Source: an uncultured Collinsella sp.
Lineage (GTDB): Bacteria > Actinomycetota > Coriobacteriia > Coriobacteriales > Coriobacteriaceae
Assembly: GCA_900542325.1 (NCBI GenBank)
Contig: UQMY01000005.1
Coordinates: forward strand, 1 to 64,000
Length of the DNA: 64,000 bases
Direction: 5' to 3'
Made by a program: the position numbers and the translations under genes. The notes beneath the pieces are model-generated. The model was not told where the DNA came from. It ran no database searches and worked only from the letters and a program-made list of their open reading frames with translations. Shown in pieces: positions 36,401 through 44,633 of the stretch (the stretch's first letter is position 1; every line of letters begins with the position of its first letter).

Positions 36401-37218
36401 AGGATCGCGCGAGCGGCCAGACGTCGTTCTTCGATATGTTTGGCGACGTTGAGGGCTCGGGCTTCGAGGTCAGCGTGCCCGATCAGGATGGCCAGGAATG
36501 GGACCGCCACCTCAAGCTGAGCCAGGAGAAAGAGGTTCTGGGCATCTATGTCTCGGACCACCCGCTGCGCCCGTTTGAGTATGCGCTAGCCAAGGCGCGC
36601 GACTTTTCGTTCTCGCAGATCGACACCGGCTACGAAGTTCAGAATCCTACGGGCGGCACCATCAACCAGGAGATTCCCGAGGGTAAGGCGCTGTGGTGGG
36701 CCGGCATGGTCTCGAGTGTGTCCAAGCGCGTGACCAAAAACGGCGACCCCATGGGCATCGTGCAGCTCGAGGACATGGAAGGCGAGGCCACCGTCGTCGT
36801 GTTCCCCAAGACCTACAAGGAGGCCGAGGGGTACCTGTACGGCGAGGTCGATCCCGAGACCGGTGCACAGCTGTCCGATGCGTTTGTGCGCATTAAGGGC
36901 AAGCTCGAGCGCTCGGACCGCGGCGACCAGATCATCGCGCAGGAGATCGTGCCGCTGGAGCTCAACGAGGAGAACAACAAGCCCAAGGTGTTTGAGGTTA
37001 TGGTGCCCAACAGCCGCTTTAGCCAGGGCAATATGGCGCGCCTGGCCACGGTGCTCACCGCTAACCCGGGCGGCGACCGCGTGGAGATCTTTATCGAGCA
37101 GGTGGACGGGCGCGTGCTGCGTGCCGAGGTACCTGCCAAGGTCAACGCGCGTTCGATTCCGCTGCTGGCCGAGGCCAAGGCCATTGTGGGTAACCAGGGT
37201 CGCGTGACGGTGATCTAA
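33415..37218 (+). CDS. dnaE: DNA polymerase III subunit alpha (DnaE)
   Basis: This 1267-residue protein is the replicative polymerase. The PHP domain starts HLHNHTVFSMLDG. The catalytic aspartates lie in PDIDMDFDD near 464-473. GPGRGSAAGAIVAY and FNKSHSAGYA are typical palm/finger blocks, and an OB fold lies near 1097-1140 (GMVSSVSKRVTKNGD). It is about 100 residues longer than E. coli DnaE, partly from a ~55-residue charged insertion in the PHP domain (about 50-120) and one before the NKSH block near 785-805. The SNF2 gene follows 28 bases later. Confidence 0.97.
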   Translation: MAFVHLHNHTVFSMLDGATRIQDMVNRAVELGMPAVAITDHGYMYGVPDLALACDAVNHNTPEYKTWSHDKAFLEKDRRDELVEPDPEANPREHAQYVKDMAMWDEKGNIDELKPPLVIKPIFGCEVYFTPDETLARDHKPELYHMILLAKDQGGYVNLMQTVSEAAVQGFYYKPRVTLDNLRRHAKGMICTSACIAGIIPKYIDRGDMEGAIKWAETFRDTFDPGDFYIEIQEHGITTDNGLTDEQMDRTLIDIAKQVGVKVIATNDFHYLRREDAPVQDVIMCIGMNAKVDDPNRMRMTGSEFYMKTEEEMRAMFPYCPEACDNTLEIADKCYVELDWDSIILPRFPLLDPGETHESQFRRECEKGLRQHYGDDWATREIGGVNIKERFEYEYKVICDKGFAAYFLIVAEYVQWAKDNGIGVGPGRGSAAGAIVAYAMNITAFDPLENGLMFERFLSPQRTEMPDIDMDFDDERRLEVVEHVRQLYGPEKVTHVITYSTIKAKQAINDAARVLDYPVYMGQRLSKMVSSDPKVKLKQVLEKQPGKEDLFNPDFAEAYKKDDDARRIIDTALSIEGLTRGEGVHACAVLICRDPVNEHVPTKLDTKGGVEITQYEGHTVADMGLLKMDFLGLRTLTVISKAKANIKKNFGIDIKEEEIPFDDPEIFKLMGSGHTAGVFQVESAGMTATIKNMKPTEYKHVVALIALYRPGPLGAGMVSSYINRMNGKEPAVSYDDRLDDILGETYGTMVYQEQVMLISVEMCGFSKGESDSRIRKPVAKKKIKLLTSTVLHWEDGSDETTYDHWMNGAIKNNYTREVAQKIWDDVLEFASYAFNKSHSAGYAILVMQTAWLKAHYPHEYMAAVLTSYTGKTDKIVHYVSACRHDGIPVLSPDVNESGTEFTATKEGVRFGLAGIRGVGTGVAQAIIAEREAGGPFKTLHDFVERVDSSQANRRVIESLIKAGAFDSTGYPRRQMMHFVDKNNPENIIDAAVKRQKDRASGQTSFFDMFGDVEGSGFEVSVPDQDGQEWDRHLKLSQEKEVLGIYVSDHPLRPFEYALAKARDFSFSQIDTGYEVQNPTGGTINQEIPEGKALWWAGMVSSVSKRVTKNGDPMGIVQLEDMEGEATVVVFPKTYKEAEGYLYGEVDPETGAQLSDAFVRIKGKLERSDRGDQIIAQEIVPLELNEENNKPKVFEVMVPNSRFSQGNMARLATVLTANPGGDRVEIFIEQVDGRVLRAEVPAKVNARSIPLLAEAKAIVGNQGRVTVI

Positions 37219-37246
37219 GCTACCCCGGGTGAGATTGGAGGAAGTG

Positions 37247-40200
37247 ATGGCGCAGGGGACGTTTGTGCAGGCGCTCCGGAAAGAGGCGGCGCTGAGCGGC
37301 ACCTTTATGAAGGGCCGCTCGCTCATGCTCAACGGTGCCGTGCTGTCGATTGAGGACAGCGGCTCGCGCTTCTCCAAAAACGTGACGGTTGAGGGCTCGG
37401 TGCGCGGCTCGCGCGGCGACCTGTACAAGACGCACGTGGCGCTCGATATGGACGAGCACGAGGTGATCGACTACGACTGCGATTGTCCCGCTGCCTATCG
37501 TTACCCCGGTATGTGCAAGCACGCCATTGCCACGGCGCTCGCGTATCTGGACGCGAGCGGCATTGAGCCTGTTGAGGGGCTGCGCACGCCGGTTCGCACG
37601 TTTACGGCGCAACCGAAACAGCCCGCGCGCACCGCGCCCAAAGCGCCGGCCGTCAACCCCAACTTTCCCTTTCCGGCGCCTGTCCCCACGAGCCCCAGTC
37701 TCATGGCGGCGCTCTCCGATCTTTCGGACGCGCGCATGGATGAGCTGGCTAGCATGCGCCGCAAGCTTGCCGGTGCCGTTGATCCCGATGCCCCCAAGGC
37801 AGTGTTGGAGCCCTCGTTGGTGCCGTACTACAATCCGCTGTTCGCCGACCGCTTTAGCTGGGCGCTCGAGTTCCGCATTCGCTGCGGTTCGGTGTCCTAC
37901 GTGGTCAAGGATATCGACGGCATGGCCGACGCCTATGTCCGAGGCGGCACCTTCTCGTACGGCAAGAAGCTCACGTTTGTCCATTCACCTGAGGCCTTTG
38001 ACGAAACATCGGCAAAGCTGCTCAACCTTGTTGTGACGACAGTTGCCTATCTCGATGACATCACAAGCTCGCGTTCGGCGTCGTACGACTTTGCCCGCAG
38101 TGGTTTTGTTGCCGAGCGTCAGTTGCCGCTGTCCGAGCATAGCATCGTATATGTGCTGGACCTGCTGCGCGGCCAGACCATCTCCTTTGAGCCCGCCTGG
38201 TCGCGGGGGATGACGACGCATCGCACCTACGACGTGGCGGTTGAGCTGTCTCCGCAAGGGGAGGACGAGGCATCCGCTAAGCGCCCACCGCTGCTTGCCG
38301 CCAAAATCGCGCCGGCGGCTGGTGGTAGCTATGACCTGCGCCTGCCCGCCGATATGTACTGCTTTGCGTCGGGCGATGCCGCCTACTTGGTTGACACGCG
38401 CCGCGCGCGCCGTACCGACGCTGCATTTGCTCAGCATGCCGCACCTTTTTTGTCGCGCTTGCTGCCGTGCCGCACGCCCGCCCATATTGCCGCCGAGCAG
38501 GTGGGTGAGTTCTGCCGTATGGCGCTGCCCATTTTGCGCGACTACACCGACCTCACCGCGCCCGCCGCGCTCGATACCGTGGCACCCGAGCCGAGCTTTG
38601 CTATGGCGATCGGTGTCGACGATGGGCTCGTGACCTGCAAAATTACGGTTACCTACGGCGATTGGTCGGCGGATCTCTTTAGCCTGGGCGCTCCGGGCAG
38701 CCCCTTCGAAGAGCAGCGCCCCGGTGTGCCGCCCCGCGACGAGGTGGCGGAGTTTCGCGTTATGGATACGGCGGCCCTGTACTTCGATTTCTACGAGCGC
38801 GGTCTGGCGTTTGAGGAGCGCGATGACGCCCGCTTGTTCTGCCTGCTGACCGAGGGCCTGTCTGCCCTGTCCGAACTGGGTGAGATCATGCTCAGCGACC
38901 GTCTGCGCCAGATCTCGGTCCGCCCTGCGCCCAAGCTCTCGGTTCGTGCGACCGTTAAGAGCAATCTGCTCGATGTCGAGCTGGGCGCGAGCGGGCTTTC
39001 GGCCGCGGACCTTGCCGTCTATCTCGATTCGTACAAGCGCCATCAAACGTTTGCGCGCCTTACGTCCGGCGACATCATTCGCCTGGACGAGGGGGCGCGC
39101 GCCGCGTTTGGCCTTGCCGAGGACCTGGGTGTCGATGCCGTCGACCTGCTCGACGGCGTGTCGCTTCCCGCGTCGAGCACCCTGTTCGTCGACAGCATGC
39201 TCGCACGCACGCCGGCGCTCGAGGCCGATCGCGACGCTGCGTTCCGCCGTACCGTCGAGCGCCTGGACACGCTCGGCAAGATGGACTTTACGGTGCCGGC
39301 ATCGCTCAAGGCAACGATGCGCGGCTACCAGGTCGACGGATACCAGTGGCTCGGCTCGCTCGAACACCTGGGCCTTGGCGGCATCTTGGCCGACGACATG
39401 GGCCTGGGCAAAACGCTTCAGATGATTGCGCATATTCTGGCGCGCGTGGAGGCGGGGGACACCAAGCCCACGCTCGTGGTATGCCCGGCCTCACTCGTGT
39501 ACAACTGGACTGCCGAGCTGGAGCGCTTTGCCCCGTCGCTCGATGTGTGCGCCATTTTGGGCGCCAAGGCTCAACGCCGCGTGCAGATCGCCGGCGTGGC
39601 CGAGCATAGCGTGGTCGTGACGTCGTATGACCTTATGCGGCGCGATATCGACGAGTACGTCGAGCAGGATTTTGCCCGCGTGGTGCTCGATGAGGCACAG
39701 TACATTAAAAATCCGCTCACGCAGGTGGCGCGCGCCGCCAAGCGCCTGCCTGCCGGCGTGCGCTTTGCCCTGACGGGCACGCCCATCGAAAACCGCCTGT
39801 CCGAGCTCTGGAGCATCTTCGACTTTTTGATGCCGGGCCTTTTGGGGACACGCGAGTCGTTTGCCAAGCGCTTTGAGAGCCCCGTCGAGCATGCCGAGGG
39901 CGATAGCGCCGCTCGCCTGCAGGCGCTCGTGTCGCCGTTTGTGCTGCGCCGTGTTAAGGAAGACGTGGTGGCCGACCTGCCCGAGAAGATCGAAGACACC
40001 GTCATGGCACAGCTTACCGGCGAGCAACGCAAGCTCTACCTGGCCAACCAGGACCGCATCGCCCAGCAGGTGCAGCACCGCGAGGCTGGGGAGTTTAAGA
40101 AAGACAAGCTCAAGGTGCTCGCCGAGCTCACCAAGCTGCGCCAGATCTGCTGCGACCCGCGTCTACACTACGAGGATTACAAGGCGGGGAGCGCCAAGCT

Positions 40201-40711
40201 CGATACGTGTATGGAGCTCGTGCACGGCGCACTCGACGGCGGGCATCGCATCCTGTTGTTCAGCCAGTTTACGGGTATGCTCGATATCATCGGTAAGCGC
40301 TTGGCCAAGGAGGACATCGCCTTCCTTAAGCTCACGGGCGCTTCGTCTAAGGAGAGCCGCGCCAAGATGGTCGCGCAGTTCCAAGCGGGCGAGGTTCCGG
40401 TCTTTTTGATTTCGCTCAAGGCGGGCGGCGTGGGCCTTAACCTGACGGCGGCCGACGTGGTCATCCACTACGACCCGTGGTGGAACGTGGCGGCGCAGGA
40501 CCAGGCGACCGACCGCGCGCACCGTATTGGCCAGCAACATACCGTGACCGTGTACAAGCTCATCGCCAAGGACACGATCGAGGAGCGCATTATGCAGATG
40601 CAGGAGTCCAAGCGCGACCTGGTCAACAGCGTGCTCGGCGGCGACGGCATCTCGTCGGCGCTGTTTACCCGCGAAGATGTTCTGGCGCTGCTGGGCGGCG
40701 ACGGGCGCTAA
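37247..40711 (+). CDS. SWIM-domain SNF2 family DNA helicase/translocase
   Basis: The protein is about 1154 residues. A SWIM zinc finger (CDCPAAYRYPGMCKH, about 75-90) is followed by a long region of unknown fold (100-680). The SNF2 ATPase comes last: DDMGLGKT near 716, DEAQYIKN near 815, LTGTPIENRLSELWSIFDFL, and HRIGQQHTVTVYKL. Bacterial SNF2 proteins of this layout translocate on DNA or remodel nucleoprotein; the role is not established. TTGGAGGAAGTG sets ATG 37247. It is probably cotranscribed with dnaE. Confidence 0.92.
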   Translation: MAQGTFVQALRKEAALSGTFMKGRSLMLNGAVLSIEDSGSRFSKNVTVEGSVRGSRGDLYKTHVALDMDEHEVIDYDCDCPAAYRYPGMCKHAIATALAYLDASGIEPVEGLRTPVRTFTAQPKQPARTAPKAPAVNPNFPFPAPVPTSPSLMAALSDLSDARMDELASMRRKLAGAVDPDAPKAVLEPSLVPYYNPLFADRFSWALEFRIRCGSVSYVVKDIDGMADAYVRGGTFSYGKKLTFVHSPEAFDETSAKLLNLVVTTVAYLDDITSSRSASYDFARSGFVAERQLPLSEHSIVYVLDLLRGQTISFEPAWSRGMTTHRTYDVAVELSPQGEDEASAKRPPLLAAKIAPAAGGSYDLRLPADMYCFASGDAAYLVDTRRARRTDAAFAQHAAPFLSRLLPCRTPAHIAAEQVGEFCRMALPILRDYTDLTAPAALDTVAPEPSFAMAIGVDDGLVTCKITVTYGDWSADLFSLGAPGSPFEEQRPGVPPRDEVAEFRVMDTAALYFDFYERGLAFEERDDARLFCLLTEGLSALSELGEIMLSDRLRQISVRPAPKLSVRATVKSNLLDVELGASGLSAADLAVYLDSYKRHQTFARLTSGDIIRLDEGARAAFGLAEDLGVDAVDLLDGVSLPASSTLFVDSMLARTPALEADRDAAFRRTVERLDTLGKMDFTVPASLKATMRGYQVDGYQWLGSLEHLGLGGILADDMGLGKTLQMIAHILARVEAGDTKPTLVVCPASLVYNWTAELERFAPSLDVCAILGAKAQRRVQIAGVAEHSVVVTSYDLMRRDIDEYVEQDFARVVLDEAQYIKNPLTQVARAAKRLPAGVRFALTGTPIENRLSELWSIFDFLMPGLLGTRESFAKRFESPVEHAEGDSAARLQALVSPFVLRRVKEDVVADLPEKIEDTVMAQLTGEQRKLYLANQDRIAQQVQHREAGEFKKDKLKVLAELTKLRQICCDPRLHYEDYKAGSAKLDTCMELVHGALDGGHRILLFSQFTGMLDIIGKRLAKEDIAFLKLTGASSKESRAKMVAQFQAGEVPVFLISLKAGGVGLNLTAADVVIHYDPWWNVAAQDQATDRAHRIGQQHTVTVYKLIAKDTIEERIMQMQESKRDLVNSVLGGDGISSALFTREDVLALLGGDGR

Positions 40712-40861
40712 CCCGCTCGGGTGGGGCCGCCAGGGCGGATAGCGCACGCTGCCCCATCGTCCCCGCCCGTTATGTGTTCGTTTGCAATGCCGTGGATGGT
40801 TTGTCTGCCTTTGGGCATAAGAACCATCAAGAACATTGGCACGTCAGCAAAGGAGAACATC

Positions 40862-41224
40862 ATGGCGAAATTCTTTAAGGACCCCGACGGTAAGCTCATT
40901 GCCGCCCTTGGCAACGACGTTGCAACCCCTGCCGGTTGCACGGAACTGACCGCAAACACTGAGGACGCGGCGCACGAGAAGCACGTGCCTGTTGTCGAGA
41001 CCGAGCGCGACGGTCACGTGATTCGCGCACGCGTTGGCTCGGTCGAGCACCCCAGCCTGCCCGAGCACTATATCGAGTGGATCGCCCTTGAGGCCGAGGG
41101 CCGCTTAGAGGTCCATTACCTTGAGCCCGGCATGAAGCCCGCGACGTTTTTTGCCGGCGGTTCCAAGACCGGTACCGTCTATGCCTACTGCAACCTGCAC
41201 GGGCTGTGGTCCGCGACGTTCTAG
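40862..41224 (+). CDS. Superoxide reductase (desulfoferrodoxin family)
   Basis: This 120-residue iron enzyme reduces superoxide to peroxide without making oxygen, an anaerobe's defence. The active-site ligands are all visible: His41 in EKHVP (with Glu39-Lys40 of the catalytic loop), His63 and His69 in VEHPSLPEHYIEW, and Cys110 and His113 in YCNLHG. The N-terminal Cys4 desulforedoxin site of class I enzymes is absent, apart from Cys26, so this is the one-iron class. AAAGGAGAACATC precedes ATG 40862. Monocistronic, with a terminator at 41271. Confidence 0.94.
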   Translation: MAKFFKDPDGKLIAALGNDVATPAGCTELTANTEDAAHEKHVPVVETERDGHVIRARVGSVEHPSLPEHYIEWIALEAEGRLEVHYLEPGMKPATFFAGGSKTGTVYAYCNLHGLWSATF

Positions 41225-41270
41225 GAGCGCGCCCCCGCTCGGGGTATCATAGCTAGCATATGCACATGCG

Positions 41271-41303
41271 AGCGCCGACTGCATCATGCGGCCGGCGCTT
41301 TTA
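41271..41303 (+). terminator. Terminator after superoxide reductase
   Basis: AGCGCCG (41271-41277) pairs with CGGCGCT (41293-41299), then TTTT. Confidence 0.75.
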
Positions 41304-41341
41304 CTACGATTTCGATGGTTTACGACGGAAAGGGCTGAGCC

Positions 41342-43327
41342 ATGAAGCTCGCGCTTGCACAGATCGATATGCGCCTGGGTGATATTGAGGGCATTTGCGG
41401 CCGCATCGAGGACCAGGCTCGTCTGGCCCACGAGCGCGGGGCGCGCGTGCTGTGCGTTCCGGCTCCGCTCTTTATGGGCGCCATGCCCGGTGGCCTGGTG
41501 GGCGCTGCCGACTTTGAGCACGACATGCTTGCCGGCTTGACTGGTGTCGCCGAGCGCATCCAGGAGCTTGACATGATCTGCATCGTGCCCGCGGCGGTTT
41601 CGTTTGAGGGTCAGCCGCTGCTCGACTACATGATGCTCAAGGACGGTCATGTGGTGCCGGCGCGTTCGAGCATTGCCCTGCAGCGTGGCGAGAACAACGA
41701 CACGCGTTGGGCGCCGCCGGTGTTCGACGTGGACGGCGTGCGCATCGCCGTGATTTTTGACTTGGACCGCGAACTCGAGATGTTGCCGACCGGTGTTGAC
41801 CTCATTGCGTATTTCCAATTCAATGCGTTTGACATGACCGACCGCGAGACTGCCGCCATTGCCGCCGTTCGCAGCGGCGCCTACCGCAAGATCGCATCCA
41901 AGCGCAGCGTGTGGTTTGCCTGTATGGCGCCGGTCGGTGCCTATGACGAGTCGGTGTATACCGGCGGTTCGTTTGTGCTCGACGACTGCGGTCGCGTGGT
42001 GGCCCAAGCGCCGTGTTTTGAGGAGAGCCTGCTGGTTCAGGAGATTCAGCGCGGCGTGATGCTCGATGCCCTGGAAGATCACGAACTGCCCGAGTTCCGT
42101 TCCGAGGAGTGGCTGTGGCAGGCGCTGGTGCTCGCCGTGCGCGACAACGCCCGGGCCCACGGTGCGTCGCGCGCCGTGGTGGCACTCGAGGGCGACTTGC
42201 CGTCGTCCCTGCTGGCGGCGCTGGCCGTCGACGCTTTGGGCCCACGTAATGTGATTGGCCTGGTGCTGGGGCGCAACCGCATCTTTACGCCGGCGCAGGA
42301 GGAGGCCGAGGCTGCTCGCTGTGCCGCCGTCCGCGCCATCGCCGAGCGTCTGCACATTCGCACCGTCGAGCGCGATGCACCGGATGCGGCGCGTGTGCTC
42401 GATCGCGACGTGTCGGCGGGCGATGCAGAGCGCCTGCGCTCGCGCACGCTGGGCCTCATGCTGGAGGACACGGCGCTCGAGCTGGGTGCGATGGCGCTGA
42501 GCCCGCTGTCCAAAACCGAGTACGCGCTGGCGGCGCCGGCGCTTTGCGGCGGCTACCAGGGCGATTACGCGCCCTTTGGCGATGTGTACCTGTCGACGCT
42601 TGAGTTTGTGGCGCGTGTGCGCAATCGCACGTCTGCCGTGGTACCCCAAGAGCTCGTGACGCTCAACGCGGTGGAAGATTGTATGGAGCGAGTGCTGGCG
42701 CAGGCGCTCTCGACGCTCGACGGTCCGGTCGATATGCTCGACCGCGCGGCACAGCTGCTCGGCGGGCTCGAGCCGGGTGAGATCGATGGCGCGCTTGAGG
42801 CGCACGTGGACCGCAATCGATCTTTCGACGACATCCCGATGGCCGCTGGCAAGCCTGAGGCCTGCTCGCTGCTGCTGATGCTCGTTCGACAGGGTGAGGC
42901 TGCCCGCCGCATGTTGCCGACGGCGCCGATCGTTTCGTCCCGTTCGTTTGCCGAGCGCTCCTGGCCGTACATGCTCGCGTGGTCCGACCTGGGGCTTAAC
43001 GGCAAGGAGCGTATGACGGTCGATTCGCTGGCGCGCGCCGAGGTGCGCCGTTTTGCTGACGAGGATACGAGTGACCGTATGCGCGGTGAGATGATGGGCA
43101 TTTTGGGTGAGCTGCTGGGTATTTCGCCCGAGCAGATGGAGGAGCTGCGCTCTGAGGACGGTCAGCGTCGTTTGCACGAGGGCATGAAAAAGTTCGAGGG
43201 CGAGGTTCAGGACGCCATCGATAAGATGATGGGCGGCCAGGGTGGCCCGCAGGGTGGACCCCAGGGCACGCCGATGCCGCATCCGCCGGTGGATCCGAGG
43301 CAGTTCCCGTTCTTTAGCCAGAACTAG
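41342..43327 (+). CDS. Glutamine-dependent NAD synthetase homologue, likely inactive at both sites
   Basis: The 661-residue protein follows the NadE layout: nitrilase-like glutaminase (1-235), then the adenine-hydrolase (synthetase) domain (255-530). Diagnostic blocks survive in altered form: PxxxxxGA in place of PELxLTGY, VIFDLDREL (138-145) in place of the ICEDLW that carries the catalytic Cys, and LEGDLPSSLLAALAVDALG (282-300) in place of LSGGIDSALVAALAVDALG. GGYQGDYAPFGDVYLSTLE matches the GDxxGGFAPIxDVYKT region. Thus Cys, Glu and the SGGxDS P-loop are all changed. A ~130-residue C-terminal extension ends in GGPQGGPQG. Conserved frame and good start (AAAGGGCTGAGCC) argue against a simple pseudogene. 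Confidence 0.8.
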   Translation: MKLALAQIDMRLGDIEGICGRIEDQARLAHERGARVLCVPAPLFMGAMPGGLVGAADFEHDMLAGLTGVAERIQELDMICIVPAAVSFEGQPLLDYMMLKDGHVVPARSSIALQRGENNDTRWAPPVFDVDGVRIAVIFDLDRELEMLPTGVDLIAYFQFNAFDMTDRETAAIAAVRSGAYRKIASKRSVWFACMAPVGAYDESVYTGGSFVLDDCGRVVAQAPCFEESLLVQEIQRGVMLDALEDHELPEFRSEEWLWQALVLAVRDNARAHGASRAVVALEGDLPSSLLAALAVDALGPRNVIGLVLGRNRIFTPAQEEAEAARCAAVRAIAERLHIRTVERDAPDAARVLDRDVSAGDAERLRSRTLGLMLEDTALELGAMALSPLSKTEYALAAPALCGGYQGDYAPFGDVYLSTLEFVARVRNRTSAVVPQELVTLNAVEDCMERVLAQALSTLDGPVDMLDRAAQLLGGLEPGEIDGALEAHVDRNRSFDDIPMAAGKPEACSLLLMLVRQGEAARRMLPTAPIVSSRSFAERSWPYMLAWSDLGLNGKERMTVDSLARAEVRRFADEDTSDRMRGEMMGILGELLGISPEQMEELRSEDGQRRLHEGMKKFEGEVQDAIDKMMGGQGGPQGGPQGTPMPHPPVDPRQFPFFSQN

Positions 43328-43416
43328 GGCAGACGGAAACATTGCGGGAGAGATTCTCTTACACACATTGCTTCTGCCGAATCTATCTTGCTTTAAGCAC
43401 TTTGCCCCCGTTGTGT

Positions 43417-43435
43417 TATTCTAGAACAGACGTTC
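43417..43435 (+). promoter_or_regulatory. ruvCAB promoter -10 with LexA (SOS) box
   Basis: GAACAGACGTTC (43424-43435) fits the Gram-positive/actinobacterial LexA consensus GAACRNRYGTTY in every position. It begins one base after a TATTCT -10 (43417-43422), so LexA binding would block transcription of ruvCAB. The start of ruvC is 57 bp further on. Confidence 0.8.
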
Positions 43436-43491
43436 GTGAATGATGCGCGGGGCCTTGTCTTGCGCTGCGCTTGTGGCGAGGGGAGGTTGGC

Positions 43492-44013
43492 TTGGTTATC
43501 TTGGGCATTGACCCCGGTTTGGCTCATACGGGTTGGGGGATTATCGAGGAGCGGCGTGGCGAGGTTCGCTGCCGTGCCTATGGCTGCATCGAGACCAGCG
43601 CGGGTAGTCCGCTCGCGGTGCGCCTGTCGCATATCGCCCGCGACCTCAAGGGCGTCGTGGAGCGTTATCGACCCGATACCGCTGCCATCGAGAGCATTTA
43701 CTTTGGCGCCAACGTTCGCTCGGCCATCCCTACGGCGCATGCCCGCGGTGCCGCGCTCGTGGCGCTTTCGGAATGCGCGCTCGAGATTGGCGAGTACACG
43801 CCTATGCAGATTAAGCAGGCTGTTGTGGGCACCGGAGCCGCGGACAAACGGCAGGTCGCGTATATGGTTCGTACGCTCACGCAGCTCGACCACGACCCGC
43901 ATCCCGACCATGCCGCCGATGCCCTGGCTTGCGCCATCTGCCACGTAAACCTCAGCCGCACCCGTGCCCTTACCGGTGGCGAGTTCTATCAACAGAGAGG
44001 AACCGGATACTGA
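43492..44013 (+). CDS. ruvC: Holliday junction resolvase RuvC
   Basis: This 173-residue endonuclease cleaves four-way junctions in the RuvAB complex. The catalytic acids are Asp7 (LGIDPGLAHTGWG), Glu67 (AIESIYF), Asp139 and Asp143 (HPDHAADAL). TTG 43492 is the likely start because GAGGGGAGG lies six bases upstream and the family begins here; TTG 43471 is an alternative. Its stop overlaps ruvA by one base (TGATG). The upstream LexA box makes it the first gene of an SOS operon ruvC-ruvA-ruvB. Confidence 0.96.
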   Translation: MVILGIDPGLAHTGWGIIEERRGEVRCRAYGCIETSAGSPLAVRLSHIARDLKGVVERYRPDTAAIESIYFGANVRSAIPTAHARGAALVALSECALEIGEYTPMQIKQAVVGTGAADKRQVAYMVRTLTQLDHDPHPDHAADALACAICHVNLSRTRALTGGEFYQQRGTGY

Positions 44014-44633
44014 TGATTTCCCAGCTCCATGGAACGCTTGTCGAGGCCACGATGAGCTCGGCCGTCGTCGACGTGTCGGGCGTTGGCTTTGAACTCGGCA
44101 TTTCTGGCGGCACTGCGGCCACGTTGCCGACGCCCGGCGGCGAGGTCCGCCTCTACACGCGTATGCAGGTGCGCGAGGACGCCATGACACTTTTCGGTTT
44201 TTCTTCAAAGGATGAGCGCACGATGTTCGACCGGCTCGTGTCCGTCTCGGGCGTTGGCCCGCGCTTGGCGCTCGCCGTACTTTCCACCTATACCGTGGGA
44301 CAGCTGTATTCCCTGGTGATGGCCGAGGACGACAAGGGCATGGCCAAGGTGCCCGGCGTGGGCAAAAAGACCGCCCAGCGCCTCATCTTGGAGCTCAAGA
44401 GCACCTTTGCCAAGGACAAGGGCTTTGTGCCGGTCGATGCGATCCCCGGTCAGGTTGCGATGCCCGTGCCCGCCGCCGCTCCTTCGGCGATCGATGACGC
44501 CCGTGCGGCACTCCTTTCCATGGGTTTTAGCCCGCAGGAGACCGATGTCGCTCTGAGCGGGTATGATGGGCAGGATATGCGTGTCGAGGATTTGCTCGGC
44601 GCGGCGCTTAAGCGACTCGGAATGGATGCGTGA
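44013..44633 (+). CDS. ruvA: Holliday junction branch migration protein RuvA
   Basis: This 206-residue protein binds four-way junctions as a tetramer and loads RuvB. The N-terminal OB fold (MISQLHGTLVEATMSS) is followed by two helix-hairpin-helix motifs (LVSVSGVGPRLALAVLS and MAKVPGVGKKTAQRLILELK) and a C-terminal UBA-like domain that contacts RuvB (ARAALLSMGFSPQE). Both its ends overlap neighbours as TGATG, showing translational coupling. Confidence 0.97.
   Translation: MISQLHGTLVEATMSSAVVDVSGVGFELGISGGTAATLPTPGGEVRLYTRMQVREDAMTLFGFSSKDERTMFDRLVSVSGVGPRLALAVLSTYTVGQLYSLVMAEDDKGMAKVPGVGKKTAQRLILELKSTFAKDKGFVPVDAIPGQVAMPVPAAAPSAIDDARAALLSMGFSPQETDVALSGYDGQDMRVEDLLGAALKRLGMDA

Noticed and set aside
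41105..43366. 753-residue minus-strand frame opposite the NadE-like gene
   Set aside because: Arg/His-rich shadow of the plus-strand gene. The plus frame has the recognisable NadE architecture and a ribosome site.
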